A stretch of 64,000 bases of DNA from Saccharomycopsis fibuligera x Saccharomycopsis cf. fibuligera (lineage: Eukaryota > Ascomycota > Saccharomycetes > Ascoideales > Saccharomycopsidaceae), in NCBI GenBank assembly GCA_001936135.1, contig CP012809.1, positions 3,211,501 to 3,275,500 on the forward strand. Reading direction: 5' to 3'. Within the stretch, counting starts at the first letter, position 1. The number at the start of each line of letters is the position of its first letter. Shown here in pieces: positions 1 through 10,154 of the stretch. The position numbers and the translations under genes are program-made. Under the pieces are notes generated by a model. That model was not told the origin of the DNA. It saw only the letters and a list, made by a program, of their open reading frames with translations, and made no database searches.

Positions 1-162
1 TACGATGTGGAAGTCACGGCTGATAACTTCATGTTTGGCACTGATAATAATGCAATTGTTACTACTAGTGATGATGTGGCGCTCGTTAATAAAAAGAAAT
101 TCAAAAAGCCAACCAGAGTTACATTGGGCACTTCAAAAGATAATATTGTCAAGAAGTATTAA
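1..162 (+). CDS. 3' end of an unrecognised protein-coding gene (partial)
   Basis: An open frame runs in from the left edge and stops at TAA (160-162), giving the last 53 residues. The tail is rich in Lys, Thr and Val and ends with a basic stretch (KKKFKKPTRV, then ...IVKKY). I do not recognise the family. Codon use (AAG, GTT, ACT, TTG) and the continuous frame fit a real gene, and a TTTTTG repeat follows about 95 bases after the stop. The start and all upstream domains lie outside the window. Confidence 0.6.
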   Translation, partial: YDVEVTADNFMFGTDNNAIVTTSDDVALVNKKKFKKPTRVTLGTSKDNIVKKY

Positions 163-255
163 TTGAGTGTGCTTACTAGTTGGATTGCGTTTTGTTGTTG
201 TTCGTTCTCTATTCAGTTTATTTTATTTCCGTTACGTTCGGTGATATCACACAAT

Positions 256-412
256 GTTTTTGTTTTTGTTTTTGTTTTTGTTTTTGTTTTTGTTTTTGTT
301 TTTGTTTTTGTTTTTGTTTTTGTTTTTGTTTTTGTTTTTGTTTTTGTTTTTGTTTTTGTTTTTGTTTTTGTTTTTTGTTTTTTGTTTTTTATTGTTTTTG
401 TTTTTGTTTTTT
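256..412 (+). repeat. TTTTTG hexanucleotide microsatellite
   Basis: About 20 tandem TTTTTG units, becoming imperfect after about 370 where 6-T and 7-T units and an ATTG interruption appear. It lies just 3' of the first gene. The unit is two codons long, so it creates false open frames in several phases (alternating Phe-Val, Cys-Phe, or Lys-Asn on the other strand). Confidence 0.95.
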
Positions 413-1825
413 AGTTTATAATTTTTCTGCTTTTTCACATACTTGATTATATCCATTTACTTTGATTAATTTTCATCATATTACCTTCATTTTTTTTTTC
501 TAAATAGGTTGATCATTCCTTTGTTTCTTTTCGTTTCTTAGTTCTCCTTTTATTTTCTACTTTTACTTAAGCTTGTGGTGGCTATTTTGATTTTGTATTT
601 TTTTTCCTAAATTAACCTTTAATTTTCTCTTTGATATCCTTATTTGCTGTGCTTGTCTATTGATCTGGCATACTGGCTACCGCGACTTAGAAAATTGCTT
701 TACAGAAAATTTGCACTTACTTTTTTAAAAAAATAAAGAAAAATACAATTTTGTAGCGAGATCACATGAAAGCTTGGATGCTATTATTATGTTAGCTAAG
801 ATGTATGAAAAGGAGTCAAAGTAATTTGGCGACTATATCATACCATTTAGTTAAGTTTTCTGTTTTTGTTTTGTTTTTTCGTTAAATACATATATTAACC
901 CAATTGAACATCCATTTTATAATACATGCATCATTTTAACCCAACAAGTGCTTTCAATGTGCAGCGTCGTAAATTTTTGTTGGTCACTCAAACACCATAG
1001 TATGGCCGCTTTGACGTTCATGTTCAGATACTCCCGGCCGGTATCTTGACATGCATGCCATGCCGGCTTTGTGTTTGCGGGTACCCGCTGTTGCATGTGT
1101 CTTTGCCAAAGACACAAACGCCCGAACAGATGGCTACTACTGTAACTTGCCAAGCGGACAGTAGGCCGGGTGTTAATTGGTAATTGATGGCAATTGTTCT
1201 TAAAAGCTGATTCTAAACAAGAGGAATTGCGTCAAGAAATTTATTTCAAAAGTGAAGATTGTGCACGGAGATTTAAAATTGAATAGCTTACTATATGAAG
1301 GCAATGGTGCTTTTATTTGTGATTTTGAAAGAAAACCTTTGGGGATACAAATATTGCAGCAAAAGTATAGTTGAAGAGTAAATTGCTTGGAAGAAGAATA
1401 TCATTTATGCTTTATGTTGCGCTACTTTTACGATTATTACTGAAATTCGCCCATGAAATATGCGCCCAATTGGCACATAAAGCTTGGCAGTGCCACGATG
1501 TATATATGTGTTAGGCTCTGCTGAATCAGGCAAGGGATCTAAGCCGACGGAAAAGGACATTTTGGGTTTAATAAATAGCAGTAGTTGGCCTTTTGTTATA
1601 ATCGCGGCTTGAAGAAGTAATATCCTTGTTTATTGTCTTAGAGTTATACCCACCATTTGAACATATTAACTGTAGCTGTGACTAGAAGTAGACCACTACA
1701 TAATCAATTAAAAAAATACAGTGTCTTTCAAAAACATATGTACAGTTTCTCCTTTATTTGCCAAAGCAGCGCAACGTGCACTGCACCTATAATATAATAC
1801 GCTAATATAGTAGATTAATGCTACT

Positions 1826-1858
<33 letters not shown>

Positions 1859-1880
1859 AGAAGCAGAGGTAAATAAATCC
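413..1880. other. Intergenic region, no gene seen
   Basis: T-rich first half, then mixed composition. A GC-richer patch at about 1031-1100 contains a CCGGCCGG palindrome and a CATGCATG palindrome. A poly-A run at about 1828-1856 lies just 3' of the minus-strand gene at 1881-2274, where it reads as T-rich downstream sequence. The only ATG-less open frame of note (minus, 917-1153) has no family signature. Confidence 0.6.
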
Positions 1881-2274
1881 TCATTTGAAACCGAAAGTTT
1901 TTCTTAGCTCATCGGAGAACAATACTCTAAAAGCCTTGAACTTTTGTAATCGTGTTGGATGGTCTGAAAAAAGAAAAAGTTAGTACAATGAAAGGTTAAC
2001 AAAAATAAGCAAGTACTAGTAAGGACTTTGATTCGGTAAGTTAATCATACTAAATGAATCATAATAAGTGAATCAACGAGTTGGCAGCAAGTCAGATGTA
2101 CATACACATTGCATAGTTTGTCGTCTTTATGGTCTTCATTTTGGGCTCATGCTGATGATAGGGTATATTGTTGACCTTGCAGTAGACTTTCCTCACCATG
2201 TTGTGGAACATCTTGCTCTCCATGAGGATGCGATAGAGAAGCTCCTCGAGGTTTCTGGGTGGTGGGCCGGGCAT
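1881..2274 (-). CDS. Small spliced gene, 83-residue basic protein, possibly MRX7-like mitochondrial
   Basis: Two exons on the minus strand: 2274-2106 and 1963-1881. The intron is 142 bases, with donor GTATGT (2105-2100), a perfect TACTAAC branch point (1985-1979) and an acceptor ending TTTTCAG (1964-1965). The joined frame is exactly 84 codons including TGA. The product starts MPGPPPRNLEELLYRIL, continues with a His/Arg-rich helix (KMFHNMVRKVYCKVN) and ends HPTRLQKFKAF...FSDELRKTFGFK. There is no obvious membrane segment. The length, basic character and 'FHxxVRxxYxKVN' pattern recall the short fungal MIOREX component Mrx7 family, but I recall that family only loosely, so this identity is a suggestion. 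Without splicing the second half would be missed. The splice signals and exact phase make the gene itself likely. Confidence 0.75.
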
Positions 2275-3143
2275 CTTTGTATTTATCGGTATGATATAAG
2301 GTGCTTTGGTATTGATGATATTTCACAGTCCAGTTTAGTCCAAGGATGATTTACTGGATCTGCTGTTTGTTGATAATATCAAGCAGATCATGTTGATCAA
2401 CTGGCATGTTGGGGCAGCAATGGCCGCTGATTCTTTTGGCTTTGCGGCGCTCCAGAATTTCTGCGAAGGCGTGTGTGTGGTGCTCCGAGTGCGCAAAGTA
2501 ACCATAATGATGTTGTCAACTATATAGACAATTCTTTAGGCTGAAAAAGCTTTCGAGTTCACATTTTCCTTGGGCAAATGATTGCACCTGGCACTTTCAT
2601 GCTGTAATGGTCATTTTAAGCTCTGAATTCTTGCCAGTGTGCGGCTGCTGTGTCCTTTGGGGCTGTTGCATTTGTGCGAACATTCAGAATTTGGCTTTTG
2701 TTCTCCGCGGAGAAACGCGACTTTATTTTTTTTTTTACTTTTTTTCTTTTTTTAATGCATTTTTTCTGTCTTTAGTCCTCATCGTCATCGTTCCTGTCAA
2801 CTCTCCAGTGCCCAGTGCCAAATTGTCTACTCACTCTCTGTCGCGGTCTCTATTCCCGGCCAAAGCTTAAAGCTCTTCCTGTTGCTACTCTCCAGTGTTC
2901 TCTCAGGGCTTTCTCTGTTCTAGCTTTTCCTCACTTTCGCATTTCCCTTCATTGCATAACACTCATTCATTCATTCATTCATTTAATTTATTTTTCACTA
3001 TCTTTTTCTTTTACATCTTTCTTCTGTGCTGCAAATTCATCCAGAAGATTTCCATAAATCAAAGCCCATTGCCAGTGCTTTTCCCTGTCAGATTGACAAA
3101 GTTTGGTGTATTTCAGGTTTTCAATCAGCTAATATAATAAGAT
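2275..3143. other. Divergent intergenic region
   Basis: Lies between the small minus-strand spliced gene and the plus-strand gene at 3144, so it should hold both promoters. It contains T-rich tracts at about 2724-2770 and a TTCA tandem (about 2965-2982). No convincing coding frame is seen. The open frames here are in pyrimidine-rich promoter sequence. Confidence 0.5.
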
Positions 3144-3989
3144 ATGATTGAATCCGCCAACAAAAAAAGATCTTTTGTTATGGCCTCAGATCCAGACCTC
3201 TACAGTTGTGCAACTGCTGCAGCGCCGCTCTCACTCTACGAGCAGTATGTGATAGTTGATTCACCTGCAAAGCCAGAGCCAAAATTGAAACAAAGTTCTG
3301 TTCTGTTCTCAATGAAGAAGAAAAAGAATAACCTCCATGCCTCCAAGCCAGAGCTAATCAAAAACTACGAATCACAATCATGCAGCAGTGCCGGTGGCAG
3401 TGAAGATCAAAATTCGCAACATCAACAGCATTTAGACAAAACCTTGTCTCAATTGTTCAAGTTCTTCATTGACAACAAACGCAGTTTCAATATGGAACTT
3501 TTTCCTGAGCGCTCCGGTGAACAATATTCCCAGCTTATTCATTTGGATCAAGAATTCATAATCTCAGAAAATTACAACAAATACAATTGTTTTAATGGGC
3601 CTATACTACTAGTATTTTACGGTGCAATGAACCAGTCGCACTTGAAAGTGATTGACAATTGTCATGAAGAACTTTACAAAAAGTACTCTTTGCAAGTCAT
3701 TGGTGTCTCGGCCAACGTCAATTCTAATCATTACAATTTCCCCATCTTGAGCGATGACAAGGCAACCTTTGCCAAATTTTTTCAAGTATTGGATCCTTTA
3801 GGAGGAGCAATATATCCTCTTGATAAGATGTTCTTAATTGATGCTCAAGGATGTACGCGAGCAGAATTCAATATGAAGAGTAGTTTTTGCCAGTATAACA
3901 AAAATGGCATGTACAAGTATTTGGGCAATGAAGAAATTATTGTAAATTTAGTTGAGTGTTTGGAGTATTTGAAAAGCGAGCAGCTTTGA
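3144..3989 (+). CDS. Peroxiredoxin-like (thioredoxin-fold) protein lacking the peroxidatic cysteine
   Basis: 281 residues. Residues 1-100 are low-complexity and Ser/Gln/Lys-rich. From about residue 150 to the end the order of elements matches the AhpC/TSA fold: a buried strand GPILLVFYG, a helix, strand LQVIGVSAN, then FPILSDD (about 199) and MFLIDAQG (about 229). In active peroxiredoxins the first strand is followed by Pro-x3-Thr-x2-Cys. Here the matching segment reads GAMNQSHLKV, with neither the Thr nor the Cys. The nearest cysteine (IDNCHEEL) sits several residues later and is not in the catalytic position. The protein is therefore probably not a classical peroxidase and may be a binding or regulatory paralogue. 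A second in-frame ATG at 3180 is an alternative start. The fold assignment is inferred from the motif pattern only. Confidence 0.7.
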   Translation: MIESANKKRSFVMASDPDLYSCATAAAPLSLYEQYVIVDSPAKPEPKLKQSSVLFSMKKKKNNLHASKPELIKNYESQSCSSAGGSEDQNSQHQQHLDKTLSQLFKFFIDNKRSFNMELFPERSGEQYSQLIHLDQEFIISENYNKYNCFNGPILLVFYGAMNQSHLKVIDNCHEELYKKYSLQVIGVSANVNSNHYNFPILSDDKATFAKFFQVLDPLGGAIYPLDKMFLIDAQGCTRAEFNMKSSFCQYNKNGMYKYLGNEEIIVNLVECLEYLKSEQL

Positions 3990-4342
3990 AAACAGGTGAA
4001 GCTGTTTTCTCGAGATAGCGGTCAACACTCTGTTTTATTTTGAATGTCAGTTAGTTTGTGCTGGTCACAACGAATTTTGTATTATGCTTTGGTTTTTCAA
4101 GAATGCAGTGTTTGTTTGATCCACTCTTTTCTCTTTTGTCAAATATATTTTAGATAGAGCACTTGTGTGCGTTTTTAACTTTTGTATACCTATCAGGTGC
4201 TAGTAGACTCACTCAACCAAGTGTTGTGAAACGCGTAAGATATGACGTACATATCATAGCTGGCCTACACATGTTGAAACGCAAAACATGAATTATTAAA
4301 ACAGAAAACAAATCAGACGTAAAACTTTATCAACTATAAATA

Positions 4343-4375
<33 letters not shown>

Positions 4376-4489
4376 ATATAAAATGACTCAAGAAATACAA
4401 AATTCATGAATGAAAATACACCAAGGACGCATGAAAAGAAAAAAGAACAAAAAAAAAAAAAAAAAAAAACTCTAATTGAACAATCATTT
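3990..4489. other. Convergent intergenic region with A-tracts
   Basis: Lies between two converging 3' ends. It contains poly-A runs at about 4345-4373 and 4449-4470 and one ACGCGT (about 4232). No gene is seen. Confidence 0.6.
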
Positions 4490-6106
4490 TTAAAAATTAT
4501 ACCCATTCAAATCACCAGCTCCTGCCCCATTGCCAACCATTGGTGTTGTAGAATTATCCAACGATGGAGCTTCTGCTTCTTCTTCTACTGAGCCCCTTCC
4601 AGAACCTAAACTTCCTGAGTGTTGTGCCGATGGTGGCGGAATTTGCGGCTGCTGCTGTTGCTGCTGTTGCTCATCGAAAGAAGGATGATGCTGTTGCTGG
4701 AAAGGTTTTTGATCGTGGCTAGCTTGAGGTTGTTGTGGAAGTTGAGGAAGCTGCTGGTGTGATTGCTGTTGTTGCAGTTGTTCTGGTGGTTGGGAGTGCG
4801 CCGCCTGTTGCTGTAGAGTTTGAGCTTTAGGTTGCTGCTGCTGCTGCTGCTGCTGAGAACCTTGTGGGTAATACAGCTGGTTCAAATATGCACTACTCAA
4901 GTCTTTTTCGCTCAATACGGGCAAGTTTTCTGGATTATCTTGCTTGATCAGCACGTTTGCATTGTCGGTACCGTTGTTGATGTTGTTGGCATTGATATTG
5001 CTATTGTCCTCCATGCCATTGTTTGGTGGTTGAGTGCTGAGGGTCTGATTCGTTAACGAATTCAACGTATTGGAAGTATTGTGAGCATTTGGATTGTTGT
5101 TAAACTGTTGCAAATAGGAGTTGTATTTTGATTGTGTAGCGCTTATGTCCTTTGGACTAGCCAAGTGATCATTTCTGGGGTTAAAGTTACTAGTAGTACT
5201 ACTACTATTATTGTTGTTAGCTATGGTAGCATTGTTGATCTCACCTTGAGACGATGATGAAGCTAACAATCCATGGTTGCTGTTATGTTGATTGAGAATT
5301 TGTTGTTGGTGGGGTTGTTGTTGTGATGAAACTGGTGGCTGACCACTATTTCCCACTGATGCCTCTGTGGCCGATGCTGCTGATATTGGCCCATTTGGCG
5401 CACCCCCTAATTCGGAGTAAAAAGACTGGTTGTAATTATTGTTGTTATTGGCACCTGGGGAGGAAGACGTAGTGGAGCCATTGCCCACGGAGGTTGAAGG
5501 ATTCCCAATGCCACCAAGGCCGCTATTACTATGCATCATTGAACTGGTGCTGTGTCTCTTTGGCTTTTCCTCGTCCCGAGGAACAATATCGATTAAGAAA
5601 TCAAACATATCGGATTTCTGCAAAGCAGCGCTAATGTCTGATTTCTGCAATGTTCTTCTTTTGTTTTCTTCAGCATGGATCCAAGCCCTCATGGTGAGTT
5701 CGGTAATGAAAATATCACAGCCTTTGGCAAACAATATCGGGGCCTCAGCACTGATCATTCTGACCGCTTCATCAGTTTTCATCACTTTCTTGATTCTTGC
5801 TAACGGAAGCTGGTGATTTTTGAAATCATGGTCTTCGCGCTCAATCATATTGATTGTCTCTTGCCAATACTGCATCATCATTCGCTTGTACTGACCAGTA
5901 AGCCCCTGAGCCACATTGGCAAAAGCACCACTATTGTCTTCGGGCTCTTCCTCCTGCGGCTGGAGCTCGTCTTGTGGGTCTTGGTCCTGCTGTTGAAGGT
6001 CATCTTGGTCCGGTTGCTGCTGTTGCAGCTGCACATAGAGCTCATGGTCGGCCAAGTAGGAAGGGTCGTAGTCGTACTGCTGGGCAATGGGGTTGTCGTT
6101 ATTCAT
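4490..6106 (-). CDS. HAP5: HAP5, CCAAT-binding factor subunit (NF-YC)
   Basis: 538 residues. The conserved core spans about residues 75-180: the fungal Hap4-recruitment segment ([20 protein letters not shown]) is followed by the NF-YC histone fold ([56 protein letters not shown]). Hap5 pairs with Hap3, and together with Hap2 the trimer binds CCAAT boxes to control respiratory, iron and carbon metabolism genes in the nucleus. The N-terminus (1-60) is Gln/Asp/Glu-rich. The long C-terminus (about 190-538) is Asn/Gln/Ser/Pro-rich with several poly-Q blocks, much longer than in Saccharomyces Hap5. The start is the first ATG of the frame. ATP1, a typical respiratory target with a CCAAT box, lies 1.8 kb away. 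Confidence 0.95.
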   Translation of the reverse strand: MNNDNPIAQQYDYDPSYLADHELYVQLQQQQPDQDDLQQQDQDPQDELQPQEEEPEDNSGAFANVAQGLTGQYKRMMMQYWQETINMIEREDHDFKNHQLPLARIKKVMKTDEAVRMISAEAPILFAKGCDIFITELTMRAWIHAEENKRRTLQKSDISAALQKSDMFDFLIDIVPRDEEKPKRHSTSSMMHSNSGLGGIGNPSTSVGNGSTTSSSPGANNNNNYNQSFYSELGGAPNGPISAASATEASVGNSGQPPVSSQQQPHQQQILNQHNSNHGLLASSSSQGEINNATIANNNNSSSTTSNFNPRNDHLASPKDISATQSKYNSYLQQFNNNPNAHNTSNTLNSLTNQTLSTQPPNNGMEDNSNINANNINNGTDNANVLIKQDNPENLPVLSEKDLSSAYLNQLYYPQGSQQQQQQQQPKAQTLQQQAAHSQPPEQLQQQQSHQQLPQLPQQPQASHDQKPFQQQHHPSFDEQQQQQQQPQIPPPSAQHSGSLGSGRGSVEEEAEAPSLDNSTTPMVGNGAGAGDLNGYNF

Positions 6107-6623
6107 GACAGGTTGAGTGAGTGTATATGTAGATCGGTAAGATAATACGCGCTAGCAGTAGTGGATGTCAGTGACACGGTAGATGTTGAAAAGTATGTGT
6201 GTAGCGAGCTCTCGATGTCATTGGCCAGGAAAGAGCCAGAAGAAAACGAAGGGAAAAATAAAAAAATAAAAAAAACATTTGACGAATGGGAGGAAGTACT
6301 CGACGCCCGCACTAGTGAAAATTGTCTCAGCGATCTTCCCATGTGACTCGTCACGCTTTCCTTTGGTTATGCTGCCTTGGCCCCCAACGCATCGCTTCTG
6401 TCCTGTATTGATCGATTCCAGCGATACAGGGGTGCTGGACTATAACCTCACCGCCCTCGCGGCTTGTATCAGCTCTTTGCTCGTCCCACCACTTCTCAGT
6501 TCTTTCAGCAGCAACTTCGACACAGATACTCCAACGCAGGCGTTTAGCCCACTGTCGGCACTTTTATCCAAAGCCATTGTTTTTGCTACTTTCCCTTGCC
6601 ATAGCTGTTGCATTCCCCCCACT
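6107..6623. promoter_or_regulatory. Divergent HAP5/SNX3 promoter region
   Basis: A 517-base gap between divergent start codons. It is unusual in being open in the SNX3 frame back to 6279, but that extension ([10 protein letters not shown]..., Pro/Ser/Leu-rich) has no family signature, and the conserved Snx3 start lies at 6624. An A-rich tract is present at about 6256-6276. Confidence 0.5.
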
Positions 6624-7130
6624 ATGAGTGACCGAGCATTCCGCTCTTTCGAAGATACTTTAGCCGCCTCCAGTGGCACATCATCACAGAACGCTGCTGG
6701 CCCGCGTTTCAAGCAGCAGACGTTTGATGAGATTTATGGAGAACCAGAGAATTTCCTTGAAATAGAGGTTGTCAACGCTCAGACCCATGGCTATGGTAAC
6801 AATATGTTCACCGACTACGAGATTGTATGCCGAACCAACATCCCAGCATTCAAGAAAAAATACTCCAAAGTCAGACGACGCTACTCCGATTTTGAAAGCT
6901 TCCGCCTTGCGTTGCAAAATGAGTCTTCCAGAGTAGTAATCCCTCCGCTCCCGGGAAAGATCTATTTGGCCAAGAATAGATTTGATGATATGAATATAGA
7001 AGAAAGAAGAGAAGGCTTGGAGAAGTTCTTGTCTGTTGTTGCCGGCCATCCGTTGCTTCAAACTTCAAACTCCAAGTTGTTGACCAGTTTTATCCAGGAT
7101 CCAGTTTGGGATAAGCACAGATGGATTTAA
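6624..7130 (+). CDS. SNX3: SNX3/GRD19, PX-domain sorting nexin
   Basis: 168 residues from ATG 6624, the usual length for Snx3 (about 160). The protein opens [13 protein letters not shown] and contains one PX domain: [11 protein letters not shown], a YEI strand, [14 protein letters not shown] with the phosphoinositide-contacting RRYSDF basic motif, the proline-rich loop IPPLPGK, and [13 protein letters not shown]. It ends [13 protein letters not shown]. Snx3 binds PI3P on endosomes and, with retromer, recycles cargo to the Golgi. The frame is open 115 codons further upstream, but the family start and length favour 6624. Confidence 0.92.
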   Translation: MSDRAFRSFEDTLAASSGTSSQNAAGPRFKQQTFDEIYGEPENFLEIEVVNAQTHGYGNNMFTDYEIVCRTNIPAFKKKYSKVRRRYSDFESFRLALQNESSRVVIPPLPGKIYLAKNRFDDMNIEERREGLEKFLSVVAGHPLLQTSNSKLLTSFIQDPVWDKHRWI

Positions 7131-7738
7131 AGAGTCTCTGAGGCTTCTCTAGCGCTATCGCTTCCAATTTCTCTGTTTTGTTTCTTTTTTCTTCTGTTCG
7201 TACTGTTCTTTATTATACAAATCATTGCTGCATTGGGTTTCTTGAGAGTTGGATTTTGTTGAGTTTTTTGTATTTTTATGTTTTTCTTTTATTCTTCTTT
7301 GATTCTTGCTTCTCCCGTTCTGCTAATATCGCTTTCTCGAATAGCATTGTTTATGCCACGAATGTAGACACTCGGATATGCTTTTCCATCACTTCAAAAT
7401 ATAAACTATAGCTGAGAAAAGAATCAAAAACCTGCTTACCGGAGCAAGTGCTCTATCCACCCTAATGTTCAATTATATCTGCTGGGTTTCCTGCCAGAAT
7501 TTGCCTATCACAGCACTGCTCAAGCGCTTATCTCTAAAAAAAAAAAGGCAGGCCCCAGTTGTGCCTGTCAAGTCTATTTATGTTAAGCGCCCACTGCATG
7601 CAAATCTCCATATGCAATTACCTAATCTGATAATAAGCAGTGTAGTGAAGCCCATGTGACATGTTCTTGCTGCCCATATGTCATGACACATAACCAGGTG
7701 TGTGTTGTTTTGCGTCCGGGTATTAGGCGTCCTCTCGG

Positions 7739-7832
7739 CCAATTGTATCGAGCGCATTCTGTGGAGCCGGGGCACGCAACGCGATACTGGAGTTTCCCAC
7801 CGCCTAAGTTTTTTTTTTCATCTTTTATATAA
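7739..7832 (+). promoter_or_regulatory. ATP1 promoter elements: CCAAT box and TATA box
   Basis: The gap from 7131 to 7930 holds the SNX3 3' end and the ATP1 promoter. A CCAAT at 7739-7743 lies 188 bases before the ATP1 start, and TATATAA at 7826-7832 lies about 99 bases before it. A CCAAT box here fits control by the Hap2/3/5 complex, whose Hap5 subunit is encoded upstream. The binding itself is inferred. Confidence 0.5.
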
Positions 7833-7930
7833 CTAACAGTCTAGCTACTTTTCTTCCGCTGTTCTCCCACCTCCCTCCTAATCCATCTTTATAGATTTCT
7901 CCAAATCTTAATATTCAGTAAAAATCAAAG

Positions 7931-10154
7931 ATGCTCTCCAGACAAATCTTAAGATCTGCTACTAGATTCGCTGTCGCCAACACCTCCCGTGTTGCTTTGA
8001 CTAAAATTGTATGTGTTTATTTAACGCAATTTGGTCCCAATATCTCAATTTCAAACAATTCAAAAAAACAAAAAATGAACGTTAACGAAAAGCATCAACA
8101 GAATATCTTCAATTTTAATCTTCAAGAGCAATCACTACCTTTCAGATTAGCATTCAATTGTATTTTCAAACAACGAATCTTGGTTCAATTGATCGCATTT
8201 AACTTTCATGTAAAAAAATGCTGTGACAGTTAATCAGTATGAAGTACACCCCTCACCAGCAATCAATCAAATGCCATGAAGTTCAAGCTGCAATATTTTA
8301 CAAACTGGATTGACATAATTGGGATCGAAATACTTAAACCGTCAAATTTCAATTTTACTAACTTTTTTTCAATAGGCTCGTCCAGCTTTAGTTGTTGCCG
8401 GTCGTCGTTACGCTACCGCCAAAGCTCAACCAACTGAAGTTTCTTCTATCTTGGAAGAAAAAATCAGAGGTGTTTCCGAAGAAACCAACTTGAACGAAAC
8501 CGGTAGAGTTTTGTCTGTTGGGTATGTATCTCTATATTTTTGAAGTTATCAATACTTCTCTCTTTCTCTGTTTTTGATTGGCTGAAATTTTTCACCCTGT
8601 ATTTTTTGCAGGCTCCTAACCGGGACCGATTTGCCAGATCGGAGAAAACGCAGCTAATTGGGTGTCAAATTTTCATGCCTTGATTTTTGAATTTTTTTTT
8701 ATCACAAGTCCAATAACTAACAACTCTCTAGTGATGGTATTGCCCGTGTTTTCGGTTTGAACAACTGTCAAGCTGAAGAATTGGTTGAATTCGCCTCCGG
8801 TGTTAAGGGTATGGCTCTTAACTTGGAACCAGGTCAAGTTGGTATTGTCTTGTTCGGTTCTGACAGATTGGTCAAAGAAGGTGAAACTGTTAAGAGAACC
8901 GGTAGCATTGTTGATGTTGCTGTTGGTCCAAAATTGTTGGGTAGAGTTGTCGATGCTTTGGGTAACCCAATCGATGGTAAGGGCCCAATTGAAACTGTCG
9001 CTCGTACTAGAACTCAATTGAAGGCTCCAGGTATTTTGCCAAGAAGATCCGTTTTCGAACCAATGCAAACTGGTTTGAAATCCGTTGATGCCTTGGTCCC
9101 AGTCGGTAGAGGTCAAAGAGAATTGATTATTGGTGATCGTCAAACCGGTAAAACCGCTGTTGCCTTGGACACCATCCTTAACCAAAAGAGATGGAACAAT
9201 GGTAGCGACGAATCCAAGAAATTGTACTGTGTTTACGTTGCTGTTGGTCAAAAGAGATCTACTGTTGCTCAATTTGTCCAAACTTTGGAACAACATGACG
9301 CTCTTAACTACTCCATTATTGTTGCTGCTACTGCTTCTGAAGCCGCTCCATTGCAATACTTGGCTCCTTTCACTGGTTGTGCTATTGGTGAATGGTTTAG
9401 AGACAACGGTAAACACGCTTTGATTATTTACGACGATTTGTCCAAACAAGCTGTTGCTTACCGTCAATTGTCCTTGTTGTTGAGACGTCCACCAGGAAGA
9501 GAAGCTTACCCAGGTGATGTTTTCTACTTGCACTCTAGATTGTTGGAAAGAGCTGCTAAGATGAACGAATCTTTGGGTGGTGGTTCTTTGACCGCTTTGC
9601 CAGTCATTGAAACTCAAGGTGGTGATGTCTCCGCTTATATCCCAACTAACGTCATTTCCATTACTGATGGTCAAATTTTCTTGGAAGCTGAATTGTTCTA
9701 CAAGGGTATCAGACCAGCTATTAACGTCGGTTTGTCCGTTTCCCGTGTCGGTTCTGCTGCTCAAGTTAAAGCCATGAAACAAGTTGCTGGTTCTTTGAAA
9801 CTTTTCTTGGCTCAATACAGAGAAGTCGCTGCCTTCGCTCAATTCGGTTCTGATTTGGACCCATCTACCAAACAAACCTTGGCTAGAGGTGAAAGATTGA
9901 CCCAATTATTGAAACAAAAACAATACTCCCCATTGGCTGCTGAAGAACAAGTCCCATTGATTTACGCTGGTGTTAACGGTTTCTTGGACAATGTCCCAGT
10001 CAACCAAATTGGTAAATTCGAAGAAGAATTCTTGGCTTACTTGAAATCTTCTGAAGCTGGTTTGTTGGAAACTATCAGAACCGAAGGTAAATTGTCTGAC
10101 GACTCTTTGGCTCAATTGAAGAAAGCTACTGAAAGTTTCGTTTCTACTTTCTAA
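7931..10154 (+). CDS. ATP1: ATP1, mitochondrial F1-ATP synthase alpha subunit (3 exons)
   Basis: Exons 7931-8008, 8376-8521 and 8732-10154 give 548 residues. Intron 1 (367 bases) has GTATGT, TACTAAC at 8356-8362 and AATAG. Intron 2 (210 bases) has GTATGT, TAACTAAC and CTCTAG. Exon 1 encodes a basic amphipathic mitochondrial presequence ([15 protein letters not shown]). The body shows the alpha-subunit hallmarks: [12 protein letters not shown], the Walker A motif GDRQTGKTA at about residue 208, a Walker B-like [11 protein letters not shown], and the signature [17 protein letters not shown]. The alpha subunit forms the F1 hexamer with beta and holds the non-catalytic nucleotide sites. Codon use is strongly biased (TTG, GGT, GCT, AGA), as expected for high expression, and that bias also creates a long false antisense frame. 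Confidence 0.98.

Noticed and set aside
163-456. Open frames through the TTTTTG repeat (Phe-Val, Cys-Phe and Lys-Asn runs)
   Set aside because: Pure microsatellite translation in three frames on two strands, with no ATG-started conserved product.
917-1153. 78-codon minus-strand frame
   Set aside because: Starts with TTG, and no family signature or splice context.
2068-2349. 93-codon plus-strand frame antisense to the small spliced gene
   Set aside because: The opposite strand carries consensus splice signals and a phase-perfect join.
8673-9905. 410-codon antisense frame over ATP1
   Set aside because: Arises from the strong codon bias of ATP1; Ser/Asn/Thr/Gln-rich composition without domains.
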